Shown: positions 33,021 through 42,869, numbered from the stretch's first letter. The stretch is DNA of 64,000 nucleotides from Clostridia bacterium (GCA_016287245.1 JAEEWG010000010.1:1-64000); one strand, 5' to 3'. Program-made: numbers and translations. The notes: generated by a model not told the origin, from the letters alone.

Positions 33021-35567
33021 ATGAAAAAGAAATTACTCTCCATTTTACTGGCTTTTGGTATGATCATCTCATGCGCGGGATGCAAAGCTAAGAGTAGCGG
33101 ATCCGGAAAAGACGGCTCTGAGAAGATCAGTAAGACCCGCATTTCAAAGGACGAAACGGAAGATACGGATCCTTCAGAAAGTGAGACGGATCCGTCTGTG
33201 TCCGATTCTTCTGAAAAAGATACGTTTCAATTGAACTTCACCCGGGAGACCTTCCCGCGAATCCGGTATTCCTATACGACATATCCCTTCGCCGCCGCAC
33301 TGGCGACGGTCCTCATCGGGATGGATCGGGGCGAAACAAACGCTTTCCTCAATTCGATCCTGTGGGATGATTCTGCGAGAGATGAACTCGTGCTCACGAA
33401 TGATTTTAATGCTTCATACCGGACCAACGACTCCTTTGATGAATACGATAAAGAAGTGATTGCAAAAGATGCGCTGGTATTTATCGTAAATAAGGATAAT
33501 CCGGTCGATTCGCTCACCGGCGAACAGCTCAAAAAGATCTACAAAGGCGAGATCGAAAACTGGAAGGAAGTCGGCGGCAGGGATCAGAAGATCAGAGCTT
33601 TTGAAAACGGCGTGAATGCGGTCTCGCAGAAAATGCTCGAGGACATGGTCGTTGGCGGCAGTACCAAAGTGAAATCCCCTTATTTCCTGGCTGGCGGGGA
33701 TGACTATGCTGTGTTAAAGGCAAGAAAGACTTATGACAACGGAACTTCTTCCATCGGCTTTGTGCAGTACTCGTGTCTCAAGGATATTTCGATCCGCGAT
33801 CAGATCAAGATCTTAAAGATCGACGGTGTCGCTGCGGATGAAGAAACGATCAGCAAGGGCGAGTATCCGTATTCCTATAATGAGTATGTCATGATGCCGC
33901 ATACGACCCCGGAAAAAAGCTCGGCCGGAAGTGTTTATGCCTGGATCTTAAGTGAGGAAGGAAAGACTCTTCTTCAAAAAGAAGGATATATCCTGCCTTC
34001 GGACGGATCTTTTACCAAAGATGCATCCTTTATCAAGACGAACTGGGATGCCTACCGGGAACCGCAATCTCCTGAGGATGTATTCACAAGAGCATCGGAT
34101 GAACCGATCAAAGAGTTTACGGCCTCCGAAGAGTACGGGAAGATCTATCCTTTCCTCGGTGTAGAAAATGAAAACCTCAACTACGAGGGAGAACATCTCT
34201 ACGGTTTTGTCGATGAGAACGGAAAGATCATATGCGATCCTGTATTTAATTATGTCAATCGTTTATCGGACGGTAGTTACATTGTATGGCAGTATGTGAC
34301 TGATTCGAAGTCGCAAGATTTTGACGACCGGGTCGGCATTATCTCCCGCGATGGCTCGATGTTTACGGGACTCCTTTATAATTCTCTGTACGAAGTGGAC
34401 GGGCAGGTATATTTCTACAGTATTGAAAGTGACGGGATCACGATCTTCTCTTATGATGTGAAAACCGGGAAGACTTCTTCCGGAAAGCAACTGAAGAAGA
34501 ATACGGACATGCTTTACAGCTTCTATACGGTCGTGGACGAAAGATATGTCGTGACGTGTGATTTCCTTGGCGGAGGAAACCATGTATATGACGGAACCAC
34601 GGGCAAAGATGTGTTTCCTGAGATCGACGACGACGGCTACCTTTATGTTTGTAATAATGTCCTCCTGGTGGCGGATCCGCAGATCGATTATCGTATGCGT
34701 CTTTTCAGCATCGACGGTAATCCTATAAATGAGAAAGAATATAGGGAAGAGCCTGAAGAACTTCCTAACGGGACTTTCCTTGTAGAGAATGGAAAGAATC
34801 AGGATTTCTGGGATCTTATCGGGAAAGACGGCAAGATCCTCGGATCGATCGACAATAAAGATCATACGATCCTGGACATGGAGGTGTCAGATGACTATAT
34901 CATCGCGGTAAAAGAGGCCTCTATCGATCTTTATGACCTCGATCTCCATCTTGTAAAAACTGTCGAGACCGAGAAGAATACCTCCTGCTATTTCCTGACA
35001 CCACCTTCGGCATATTTTACAGGCGAAGAAATGACACGCCTTCCGTCAGATCCGATCGTTGAAATCGTACCGGATGACCGCAATCCGAATTACTACCATT
35101 CGAAAGCACTTCTAAACCTGAAAACGGAGACCGGTCTTACGTTCGAATCTGATTTCGACTGCGATATCATGGGCAGCCGCATTCTGTTAAGGTATACCGG
35201 AGACCGAAACAACGAGGGAGCCAAGTGGAAGATCCTTGATTCTTCCGACTTCCACGTGATCTCCGAAGGTACAGGTTATGTCGAGGCGGTCGAAGATAAA
35301 GCGACGCATGAGTTCTACCTTGTTTCCTCACTTACCGATACTTCGGCCGAGATCAAAGTGCTCTCCGTAGAAGATGGAAAGGTCGTTTTCGAGAATCTTC
35401 CGAATCCGGAAATGAAAGCGATCCGGGTCACGGGTATTGAGGATGGAAAGATCTTTTTCCATACAGAACAGCCGGGAGCTTTCTGGTCAGTTTCTAATGG
35501 CGTGACGATCATGGAGAAAGATGGAAAAGTACTGTTCCACTATACTCCTTTCGTTCTGCCGAAGTGA
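33021..35567 (+). CDS. PstS-like lipoprotein with repeat-rich C-terminal domain (copy 2)
   Basis: 848 residues with the layout of the preceding gene: lipobox CAGC (Cys21), charged Ser/Thr/Glu linker, PstS-like domain (~80-340; IYKGEIENWKEVGGRDQKI, IGFVQYS) and a long repeat-rich beta domain (YGFVDENGKIICDPVFNYV). It is the most divergent copy: the DGSTST phosphate loop is replaced (RIRYSYTTYPFAAAL) and RNETAGSQ reads ENGVNAVSQ, so phosphate binding is doubtful. ATG 33021 begins the signal peptide; an upstream start would lie in the hairpin. Confidence 0.82.
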   Translation: MKKKLLSILLAFGMIISCAGCKAKSSGSGKDGSEKISKTRISKDETEDTDPSESETDPSVSDSSEKDTFQLNFTRETFPRIRYSYTTYPFAAALATVLIGMDRGETNAFLNSILWDDSARDELVLTNDFNASYRTNDSFDEYDKEVIAKDALVFIVNKDNPVDSLTGEQLKKIYKGEIENWKEVGGRDQKIRAFENGVNAVSQKMLEDMVVGGSTKVKSPYFLAGGDDYAVLKARKTYDNGTSSIGFVQYSCLKDISIRDQIKILKIDGVAADEETISKGEYPYSYNEYVMMPHTTPEKSSAGSVYAWILSEEGKTLLQKEGYILPSDGSFTKDASFIKTNWDAYREPQSPEDVFTRASDEPIKEFTASEEYGKIYPFLGVENENLNYEGEHLYGFVDENGKIICDPVFNYVNRLSDGSYIVWQYVTDSKSQDFDDRVGIISRDGSMFTGLLYNSLYEVDGQVYFYSIESDGITIFSYDVKTGKTSSGKQLKKNTDMLYSFYTVVDERYVVTCDFLGGGNHVYDGTTGKDVFPEIDDDGYLYVCNNVLLVADPQIDYRMRLFSIDGNPINEKEYREEPEELPNGTFLVENGKNQDFWDLIGKDGKILGSIDNKDHTILDMEVSDDYIIAVKEASIDLYDLDLHLVKTVETEKNTSCYFLTPPSAYFTGEEMTRLPSDPIVEIVPDDRNPNYYHSKALLNLKTETGLTFESDFDCDIMGSRILLRYTGDRNNEGAKWKILDSSDFHVISEGTGYVEAVEDKATHEFYLVSSLTDTSAEIKVLSVEDGKVVFENLPNPEMKAIRVTGIEDGKIFFHTEQPGAFWSVSNGVTIMEKDGKVLFHYTPFVLPK

Positions 35568-35603
35568 TAGTATTAAAACAGGGAAGACCTGATGGAGGTA
35601 TTT

Positions 35604-38156
35604 ATGAATAAAAAATGGATCGCTGCTTTGCTTGCTGCAGCAATGATCATTCCGACGGCTTCGTGCGGAAAGAAAGAGACAAGTTCCGAAGGAACGACCA
35701 CGGAAACAGAGAGTATAAGTTCCAAGGTCGAACCATCGGAAAGCAAGAGTTCATCAACAAGTGATACAGAGGTCACGGATCCGACAAGTGCGCCGGATCC
35801 GGGCCTTTCGGAGTTTGCTTTTACGAAAGACAACTATCCGGTGATCGATGGTTCGACATCGACCCGCCCGATGGCTGCGGCGATCACGTCCGTCATGCTC
35901 GGGATCACAAGAGAAGAAGCGGACGAGATGCTGGATTTTCATAAGACATCGGCTTCATTCGAATTTCTGATGAAAGGCTCGGCAGATATGCTGATCTGCG
36001 CGCAACCTGCTGATTCGATCATTGAAGAACTGGAACGCAAAAACTTCAAATATGCGATCGAACCGTTCGCTGCCGAAGCGCTCGTTTTTGTCGTCAACAC
36101 AAACAATCCGGTCGATTCTCTGACAACGGAACAGATCCAGAAGATCTACACAGGCGAGATCAAAAACTGGAAGGAAGTCGGAGGCGAAGATAAAGAGATC
36201 GTCGCTGTGCAGAGAAATGAGACGGCGGGATCTCAGGTCATGATGGAAAAACTCGTCATGAAGGACCTTAAGATGATGGAAGCGCCGAAGGAACTCATGC
36301 CGCTGGATATGGGCGGCTTGATCGACGTCGTCAAATCCTTCGATAACTCTGCCGGAGCGATCGGTTATACCCCGTATTACTACGCGACGAACATGAAGAT
36401 GGCTGACGGCCTGAAGATCTTAAAAGTCGACGATACCATGCCTGAAAGCAGTACGATCGCAAGTGGTGCGTATCCGTTCTGCACAAACTACTTCGTCGTG
36501 CTGCCGGATCGAGCGGCGCAGGACGATCCGGCCAGGATCCTCTTTCAATGGATCTTAGGCGAAGAAGGGCAGAAGCTTGCGGAAATGGAAGGGTATGTCC
36601 CCGCGGCCCAACCGGTCGATACGAAGGTGAAAGTCACTACCGACTGGACAAAGTATCAGCCGGCCAATGCGATGGATGCGGTCTATAAAAGGATCTCTGA
36701 TGACTTTATCCCGGATTTCGTTGCTTCGCCGGACTATGAACGGGTATTCCCGATGCCGGGTGTCGTGAAGATCGGCTTTTACAACGAAAGCGAAGTGGAT
36801 TTCGGATTCGTAGATATGTCCGGACGGATCGTGTGCGATCCCGTGTTCCATACCGTGGAGAGGATCGACAGTGAGCACTATCTCGTCTCGAAGATCTCAG
36901 GTGGAAATAAGTTCAAGGAGGACTATTCCTACGGGATCCTTTCCGTGGACGGAAAGTACTACACCGGATTGAAGTTTGACCAAGTCAATTACTCGGATGA
37001 CAACTTCACCTTGCTGCTTTCCAAGAGCACGGCCGAAGGCTCGGATGTGTATAAATTCAATACAAAGACCAGTGAGCTTTCGGAACCTGTGTCCTACAAG
37101 TACGACCGTTCCCGCCTTTCTGACTATGATGATCCGAGCTGGGTCCGCATTTTGGCAGATAGATATCTCTACTTCGTCGATGATTATGGTGACAGTTTCT
37201 GTATCTTTGACGGAACGACCGGAGAGATGCTCCCGTTCCCGAAGGACCTTACGATCTTTAACTGTTTCGGAAACTGCGTCATGGTCGAGTCGTCAGCGCG
37301 AGACGGAAGTCATTATCTTTGTGACTTTACCGGCAAGAAACTCAGAGATCAGGATTACTGGATCAGCGAGTATCTAAGCACCGGCAACTATCTTCTTACC
37401 TATAGGGATTTTTCCGGAGTGGATCTGGTCGACAAGGACGGGAAGATCATCCGTTCGATAGAAAGCAAACCGGAGAATATGGGCGCATCGTTGGTCGCGG
37501 ACAAACTCATCATTTTAAAAAGAGACGCGATCGATGTTTACGACCTGGATCTAAACCTCGAAAAAACCGTGAAGCTGGAGGATGCGAATAATTACCAAAA
37601 GGTCTATGACGAACATGACTTCTACTGGAATCTGGATGCCGCGGATTGCGACCTCGACCCGATCGTCTCAAAATGCAGTGGCGGAAAGACGTATCTTATG
37701 AACCTCCAAAGCGAGAAGACGGCGGTCATCGACGGAAGTTATTCGGCGATCGAGCTTCCGGGATTTGTCCAGCTGACCATGACCACGAAAAAAGAAGAAT
37801 ATAAGTGGAAGATCCTGGACAGCAGAACTTTTGAAGAGATCTGCAGCGGCGAGGGCTATACGACATGGATCAAAGACCAAAAGAACGGGAACTTCTATCT
37901 GGTGGTCGGCGAGGGATACCAGACGCATACGATCTCCATCATCGACGCAAAGACCGGTGAGATCATTTTCAAGGATCTTCCGAATCCGGGGGGCGACCTT
38001 CTGACGGTGCAGGAGATCTACGACGGAAAGCTCTGCTACATTATGGAGCACGATTACTCGAACCAGCATATGGAAGCACCTTCCAGTGCGACGATCCTCG
38101 ACAAGGACGGCAATGTCATTTTCCACTATAATGCGGTCGCCATCGTCGATGACTGA
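35604..38156 (+). CDS. PstS-like lipoprotein with repeat-rich C-terminal domain (copy 3)
   Basis: 850 residues, lipobox TASC (Cys21), Ser/Thr/Glu linker, PstS-like domain with DGSTSTRPMAAAI, YTGEIKNWKEVGG, RNETAGSQVMMEK and IGYTPYYYA, then ~480 residues of beta-rich repeats (FGFVDMSGRIVCDPVFH). The PstS-like part is close to copy 1, while copy 2 lies between them, so the three arose by duplication followed by uneven change. GGAGG is six bases before ATG 35604. It lies 36 bases after copy 2 without a promoter of its own, and a strong terminator ends the operon. Confidence 0.83.
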   Translation: MNKKWIAALLAAAMIIPTASCGKKETSSEGTTTETESISSKVEPSESKSSSTSDTEVTDPTSAPDPGLSEFAFTKDNYPVIDGSTSTRPMAAAITSVMLGITREEADEMLDFHKTSASFEFLMKGSADMLICAQPADSIIEELERKNFKYAIEPFAAEALVFVVNTNNPVDSLTTEQIQKIYTGEIKNWKEVGGEDKEIVAVQRNETAGSQVMMEKLVMKDLKMMEAPKELMPLDMGGLIDVVKSFDNSAGAIGYTPYYYATNMKMADGLKILKVDDTMPESSTIASGAYPFCTNYFVVLPDRAAQDDPARILFQWILGEEGQKLAEMEGYVPAAQPVDTKVKVTTDWTKYQPANAMDAVYKRISDDFIPDFVASPDYERVFPMPGVVKIGFYNESEVDFGFVDMSGRIVCDPVFHTVERIDSEHYLVSKISGGNKFKEDYSYGILSVDGKYYTGLKFDQVNYSDDNFTLLLSKSTAEGSDVYKFNTKTSELSEPVSYKYDRSRLSDYDDPSWVRILADRYLYFVDDYGDSFCIFDGTTGEMLPFPKDLTIFNCFGNCVMVESSARDGSHYLCDFTGKKLRDQDYWISEYLSTGNYLLTYRDFSGVDLVDKDGKIIRSIESKPENMGASLVADKLIILKRDAIDVYDLDLNLEKTVKLEDANNYQKVYDEHDFYWNLDAADCDLDPIVSKCSGGKTYLMNLQSEKTAVIDGSYSAIELPGFVQLTMTTKKEEYKWKILDSRTFEEICSGEGYTTWIKDQKNGNFYLVVGEGYQTHTISIIDAKTGEIIFKDLPNPGGDLLTVQEIYDGKLCYIMEHDYSNQHMEAPSSATILDKDGNVIFHYNAVAIVDD

Positions 38157-38196
38157 TCGATCAAAATAGCAAAGAACTGTTATTAAGTGAAAAGAA

Positions 38197-38230
38197 AAGG
38201 CGGTTTTCTAAACGAAAATCGCCTTTTTTC
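38197..38230 (+). terminator. Terminator after the lipoprotein genes
   Basis: Stem GGCGGTTTTC (38199-38208) / GAAAATCGCC (38214-38223) with loop TAAAC and a run of six T (38224-38229). Confidence 0.9.
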
Positions 38231-38305
38231 TATAAACCCCTTTCTTTTGAAAGGATCGTGTGAGAAAATGAGCGGCAGTTAAAATGGGTTAACTATGGAG
38301 GCCGA

Positions 38306-39169
38306 ATGACGAAGATGCAGGGTAAAATCGCATACAGCGGAATCGAAGGTTCTTTTGCCGCAATGGCCGTGGGAGAGATCTTTCCGGATGCGGAGAAGGT
38401 TTCCTGCCGCACGTTCCGCGAAGCGTATTCGATCGTCGAAAAGGGACAGGCCGATGCTGCCGTGCTTCCGATCGAGAACAGCTATGCCGGTGAAGTCGGT
38501 CAGGTCAGTGATCTGATGTTTTCCGGACCTCTTAAGGTCACCGGTGTCTATGAACTTTCCATTTCCCAGTGCCTTTTAGGTGTTGCCGGATCCTCGGTCG
38601 AGTCCATAAAGACCGTCATCTCCCACCCGCAGGCACTTGAGCAGTGTGGTGAATTCATTGCCAGGTGCGGATATGAGACGATCCCTTATGAGAATACCGC
38701 CCGCGCGGCGCAGGAAGTCGCCGGGAGAGCCGATCCTGCCGTAGGCGCTATCGCCAGTTCTGAAACAGCAAAGCTCTACGGTCTTACGATCCTCGAATAC
38801 GATATCAACGAAAGTTCCCAGAATGTCACGCGGTTTGCGGTCTTTACCCGTCGCGATGAAACAAATGAATATGCGGAAAAAGCAGCGCAGAAGGCGAAAA
38901 ATACGATCCTGATCTTTACGATCCGTGACTTCGCAGGAGCTCTTGCCCGTGCGATCTCCATCATTGGAAAGCATAACTACAACATGCGTGTCATCCGAAG
39001 CCGCCCGGTAAAAGAATATAACTGGCAGTATTACTTCTTTACCGAGATCGAGGGTGTCCTTGATTCGGAAGAGGGATGGCGTATGCTGGAGCAGCTCAAA
39101 ACTGCATGCGAGAAGATCAAGGTCGTCGGCACCTATTCGCCGGATGTGCGGATCGGCAAGAAGCCGTGA
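38306..39169 (+). CDS. pheA: Prephenate dehydratase
   Basis: 287 residues, the length of stand-alone PheA. It converts prephenate to phenylpyruvate in phenylalanine synthesis. The catalytic domain (~1-185) has IAYSGIEGSFA, LPIENSYAGEV and the TRF motif in SQNVTRFAVF. A C-terminal ACT domain (~200-280; RDFAGALARAISIIGKHNYN, RSRPVKEYNWQY) should give feedback control by phenylalanine. There is no chorismate mutase domain. GGAG lies just before ATG 38306. The DAHP synthase gene follows after 26 bases. Confidence 0.93.
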   Translation: MTKMQGKIAYSGIEGSFAAMAVGEIFPDAEKVSCRTFREAYSIVEKGQADAAVLPIENSYAGEVGQVSDLMFSGPLKVTGVYELSISQCLLGVAGSSVESIKTVISHPQALEQCGEFIARCGYETIPYENTARAAQEVAGRADPAVGAIASSETAKLYGLTILEYDINESSQNVTRFAVFTRRDETNEYAEKAAQKAKNTILIFTIRDFAGALARAISIIGKHNYNMRVIRSRPVKEYNWQYYFFTEIEGVLDSEEGWRMLEQLKTACEKIKVVGTYSPDVRIGKKP

Positions 39170-39195
39170 CCGCGATGTAGAAAGGAAAAGTATCC

Positions 39196-40224
39196 ATGAA
39201 TGCGGAATATGTAAAGAAACTGGCACTCCCTGAAGAGGTCAAGGAGATCTACCCGGTGACCCCGGAGATGGACCGTGCGGTGACATCCACCAAGCGGGAA
39301 GTCGAGAAGGTCATCGAAGGATTATCCGATAAGCTCATTCTGATCATCGGACCATGCTCGGCCGATAACGAGGATTCTGTCATCGACTATATCTCGAGAC
39401 TTCGTCCGCTGCAGGAAAAAGTTCAGGAGAAGATCATCATCGTTCCGCGTATCTATACAAATAAGCCAAGAACGACCGGCGAGGGCTATAAGGGTATGCT
39501 CCACCAGCCGAATCCGAATGAGAGAGCGGATCTTTTCAAAGGGATCCTGGCAACAAGACACCTGCATATGCGCGCCATCGCCGAGACAGGCTTTGCCTGC
39601 GCAGATGAGATGCTCTATCCGGAAAACTACGCTTACCTTGACGATCTTCTGGCCTATGTTGCCGTGGGTGCAAGATCTGTTGAGGATCAGCAGCACCGCC
39701 TGACTGCCAGTGCGATCGCATCCCCGGTCGGCATGAAGAACCCGACATCCGGCGACTACGCTGTTATGCTCAACGCGATCCTTGCCGCATCACATCCTCA
39801 TACCTTTATCTACAGAGGCTGGGAGATCGAATCGAAAGGAAATCCGCACGCGCATGCGATCCTTCGCGGATATACGAATAAGCACGGCGAAGCGCAGCCG
39901 AACTATCACTTCGAGGATCTGATCCGCTTAAGTGAGCAGTATGAGGAGCGAAATCTCCCGAACCCGGCAGCGATCATCGACACCAACCATGCAAACTCAA
40001 ATAAGAATCCGTACGCCCAGCCGCGTATCATCAAGGAAGTCTTAAACTCCATGCGACTTTCGCCGGAGGTTCGAAACCTCGTCAAAGGATTCATGGTCGA
40101 GAGCTATATCGAAGACGGCTGCCAGAAAGTCGGCGGAGGTGTGTACGGCAAATCCATCACGGATCCGTGCCTCGGCTGGGAAAAGACGGAACGCCTGATC
40201 TTCGATATCGCCGAGATGCTCTGA
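39196..40224 (+). CDS. aroF: 3-deoxy-7-phosphoheptulonate synthase (DAHP synthase, class I)
   Basis: 342 residues, full length for the AroF/G/H family. It joins phosphoenolpyruvate and erythrose 4-phosphate in the first step of aromatic amino acid synthesis. Family motifs include IIGPCSADNEDS, NKPRTTGEGYKGMLHQPN, GARSVEDQQHR, DTNHANSNKNP and MVESYIEDG. Which aromatic amino acid inhibits it cannot be read; the symbol is by family, not isoenzyme. It is probably co-transcribed with pheA. A separate promoter and T-box for trpB begin right after it. Confidence 0.92.
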   Translation: MNAEYVKKLALPEEVKEIYPVTPEMDRAVTSTKREVEKVIEGLSDKLILIIGPCSADNEDSVIDYISRLRPLQEKVQEKIIIVPRIYTNKPRTTGEGYKGMLHQPNPNERADLFKGILATRHLHMRAIAETGFACADEMLYPENYAYLDDLLAYVAVGARSVEDQQHRLTASAIASPVGMKNPTSGDYAVMLNAILAASHPHTFIYRGWEIESKGNPHAHAILRGYTNKHGEAQPNYHFEDLIRLSEQYEERNLPNPAAIIDTNHANSNKNPYAQPRIIKEVLNSMRLSPEVRNLVKGFMVESYIEDGCQKVGGGVYGKSITDPCLGWEKTERLIFDIAEML

Positions 40225-40230
40225 TACCTC

Positions 40231-40260
40231 TTGACGTACCTTTATTTCAAGTGGTATTAT
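40231..40260 (+). promoter_or_regulatory. Promoter of the T-box-trpB transcript
   Basis: TTGACG (40231-40236), an 18-base spacer and TATTAT (40255-40260). Transcription would start near 40267, at the beginning of the T-box leader. Confidence 0.75.
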
Positions 40261-40264
40261 GCAG

Positions 40265-40513
40265 AAAAACCGTAGAGGAAGAGTGAGTAAGCTCTGTTTC
40301 ATGCCATCCAGAGAGTTGCCGTTGGTGAGAGTGCAGCAGGAAAGAGCAGAGGTGAATGGACTTCCGAGGGCAAGGGGAAAGCGTTATCGCGAGTATCTGC
40401 GCCGGGGAAAGGAGCCCCGTCAACAAAATCCAGCATATGTCGGTATGCGTGAGTGGATCCGAAGTTTTGACGGAGGATCAAGCCGGGTGGCACCGCAGGA
40501 AAGAATATCATTC
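40265..40513 (+). ncRNA. T-box leader, probably tRNA-Trp specific
   Basis: The T-box sequence GGGTGGCACCGCAGG at 40485-40499 is canonical and is followed by a terminator that the antiterminator would replace. The long upstream arm fits stem I. TGG at 40357-40359, flanked by GTGAA and AC, is the likely specifier codon (Trp), matching the tryptophan synthase gene downstream. Uncharged tRNA-Trp should allow read-through. Confidence 0.9.
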
Positions 40514-40560
40514 CTGTCCCAGCAGAAGTAAAAAAGCTGGGACAGGATTTTTGTTTTTCC
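40514..40560 (+). terminator. T-box-controlled terminator
   Basis: A perfect 11-bp stem CCTGTCCCAGC (40514-40524) / GCTGGGACAGG (40537-40547) is followed by ATTTTTGTTTTT. The 116 bases from here to trpB hold a further small stem GGGAGAAG/CTTTTCCC and no gene. Confidence 0.92.
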
Positions 40561-40676
40561 GGCAGAAAACAAGATTTGGTCCCAAGAACTTATGACTTCG
40601 GGAGAAGAGCTTTTCCCGCAGACAGAGGTTCAGTAATTAAATTCGGGCAAGGGCCCTAAACGAAAGGAGACATAAT

Positions 40677-42047
40677 ATGTCTGAGAGAATTCCTTACAAA
40701 ACATATCTTGATGAAAAGGAGATCCCTACCGCATGGTACAATGTCCGCGCGGACATGAAGAACAAGCCGGCTCCGCTTCTGAACCCGGGCACACATCAGC
40801 CGATGACCGCGGAAGAACTGGGCGGAGTATTCTGCGAAGAGCTCGTAAAGCAGGAGCTCGATAACGATACCGCTTTCTTCCCGATCCCGAAGGAGATCCT
40901 GGATTTCTACAAGATGTACCGTCCGTCCCCGCTGGTACGTGCTTATTTCCTTGAGAAGAAGCTCGGAACACCGGCGAAGATCTACTATAAGTTCGAGGGT
41001 AACAACACCAGCGGATCCCATAAGCTCAACTCCGCGATCGCCCAGGCTTACTACGCAAAGAAGCAGGGCCTTAAGGGTGTAACCACCGAGACCGGTGCAG
41101 GTCAGTGGGGTACCGCTCTTTCCATGGCATGCTCTTACTTCGATCTCGACTGTAAGGTATATATGGTTAAAGTTTCCTACGAGCAGAAGCCGTTCCGTCG
41201 TGAAGTCATGAGAACATACGGCGCTTCCGTTACACCTTCTCCGTCTGAGACGACCAATGTCGGCCGTGCGATCCTTGAAAAGCACCCGGGTACCACAGGT
41301 TCCCTCGGTTGCGCGATCTCTGAGGCGGTTGAAGTGGCTGTCGGCACACCGGGTTACCGTTATGTACTCGGTTCCGTTCTGAACCAGGTACTCCTCCACC
41401 AGTCCGTGATCGGTCTGGAGACAAAGGCTGCTCTTGATAAGCTCGGTGTAAAGCCGGACATGATCATCGGCTGCGCAGGCGGCGGATCGAACCTCGGCGG
41501 TCTTATCGCTCCGTTCATGGGTGAAAAACTGAGAGGTGAAGCAGACTATCAGATCATTGCAGTTGAGCCGGCTTCCTGCCCGTCCCTGACACGTGGTGTT
41601 TATGCATATGACTTCTGCGATACCGGTATGGTCTGCCCGCTCGCAAAGATGTACACACTCGGTTCCGACTTCATCCCGGCTCCGAACCACGCCGGAGGCC
41701 TCCGTTATCACGGCATGAGCTCGACACTGTCCCAGCTCTACGATGATGGATTCATGGAAGCAAGATCCGTGAAGCAGACAGATGTATTCGAAGCGGCTGA
41801 AATGTTTGCACGTGTCGAGGGTATCCTCCCGGCACCGGAGAGCTCTCACGCGATCCGCGTAGCGATCGACGAAGCTCTGAAGTGCAAAGAGACCGGTGAA
41901 GAGAAGACCATCGTATTCGGTCTGACCGGTACAGGTTACTTCGATCTCGTAGCTTACGAGAAGTTCCATAACGGTCAGATGGATGACTACATCCCGACGG
42001 ATGAGGAACTGGCAAAGTATGCTGCTAACCTTCCGAAGGTCGACTAA
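40677..42047 (+). CDS. trpB: Tryptophan synthase beta chain, TrpB2 type
   Basis: 456 residues, longer than ordinary TrpB (~395-400) and with the TrpB2-type N-terminus and extra segments. It joins indole and serine using PLP, bound to Lys116 in NNTSGSHKLNSA, with TETGAGQWGTALS and the phosphate loop CAGGGSNLGG. TrpB2 enzymes usually work without TrpA and salvage free indole. No other trp gene is near, which fits that role. The Trp T-box upstream makes expression respond to tryptophan starvation. AAAGGAG precedes the start. Confidence 0.92.
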   Translation: MSERIPYKTYLDEKEIPTAWYNVRADMKNKPAPLLNPGTHQPMTAEELGGVFCEELVKQELDNDTAFFPIPKEILDFYKMYRPSPLVRAYFLEKKLGTPAKIYYKFEGNNTSGSHKLNSAIAQAYYAKKQGLKGVTTETGAGQWGTALSMACSYFDLDCKVYMVKVSYEQKPFRREVMRTYGASVTPSPSETTNVGRAILEKHPGTTGSLGCAISEAVEVAVGTPGYRYVLGSVLNQVLLHQSVIGLETKAALDKLGVKPDMIIGCAGGGSNLGGLIAPFMGEKLRGEADYQIIAVEPASCPSLTRGVYAYDFCDTGMVCPLAKMYTLGSDFIPAPNHAGGLRYHGMSSTLSQLYDDGFMEARSVKQTDVFEAAEMFARVEGILPAPESSHAIRVAIDEALKCKETGEEKTIVFGLTGTGYFDLVAYEKFHNGQMDDYIPTDEELAKYAANLPKVD

Positions 42048-42077
42048 AAGAAGACTGATAGAATTAAATAGCGAAAA

Positions 42078-42115
42078 GAGGAGCTGTCTCATTGCTTTGA
42101 GACAGCGCCTTTTTG
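42078..42115 (+). terminator. Terminator after trpB
   Basis: Stem GCTGTCTCA (42083-42091) / TGAGACAGC (42098-42106) with outer G-C pairs and a T tract (42110-42114). Confidence 0.88.
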
Positions 42116-42239
42116 TATCCTCTTTTATGTGACGATTTGCTTATGGTTTTATAGCCTTAGATGACAGTGTGTTTATATTTCGGGCGGACTTCCAATGTTA
42201 CCATAAAGGCACAGTTTCGAACGAAAAGGAGGAATTGTA

Positions 42240-42800
42240 ATGAAACGAAATGAGTATATGAGTAAGGCGATCGTGATCAGCTTAGTCATGTTCATGCTGG
42301 CTTTACCCGGATGTACGTCTGGTAAGAAAACAGATCAAGCGAAGAAGGACAAGGATGAATCCATCGAATCGAAATTGAAGAATCCGGATCGTCCTGACAC
42401 CGATGGAAAAGACGTAATAGTAGTGACTCCGATACCGTCAGAAACAGTGAAGACAGAAGAATCAGAGAAAAAAGCAGATGATGCTGAGCAATCGCCGTCC
42501 GGCGAGACCGGAAAATCCGATCTTTATGTGAAAGCCAAGCCGTATATCGATGCATCGATCGCATTCTATAATCACCTTTACAGCAACGATATGAAGCTTG
42601 TCGCATTTGACAGTGAGATCGAGGAGACGAAAGAAGGATACAAGTTTGTCCTTCGCTCCCAGGCCAATGAGGACCAGGCCAATGTATTTATTGCCGAGGT
42701 CAAGGCCGATACGAAGTCCGATACCATGTATGGAGAGAACGGTTTTTCATGGAAGATCGGTGACACCTATGACGAGCCGTCTTCGGCAGAAGAGTCCTGA
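42240..42800 (+). CDS. Small lipoprotein of unknown function
   Basis: 186 residues. The signal peptide ends in lipobox LPGC (Cys25), then a Lys/Asp/Glu/Ser-rich linker (~28-90) and a compact C-terminal domain of ~90 residues (YVKAKPYIDASIAFYNHLYSN in pieces) which I do not recognise. AAAGGAGG precedes the start. It is flanked by terminators and transcribed alone. Attached to the outer face of the membrane. Confidence 0.75.
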   Translation: MKRNEYMSKAIVISLVMFMLALPGCTSGKKTDQAKKDKDESIESKLKNPDRPDTDGKDVIVVTPIPSETVKTEESEKKADDAEQSPSGETGKSDLYVKAKPYIDASIAFYNHLYSNDMKLVAFDSEIEETKEGYKFVLRSQANEDQANVFIAEVKADTKSDTMYGENGFSWKIGDTYDEPSSAEES

Positions 42801-42869
42801 AAATCCTTCTTATGTAGAAGATCCGTTCGGCGGTACTGATTCCGCCAATTAATAGAAAACCAGACAAAT

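Noticed and set aside
30401..38156. A classic phosphate ABC transporter operon
   Set aside because: Only PstS-like domains are present; no permease or ATPase genes follow, and each protein carries a large extra domain.
40656..42092. Open frame of 478 codons on the minus strand opposite trpB
   Set aside because: Same reason: a shadow of a highly biased coding sequence, with no recognisable domain.
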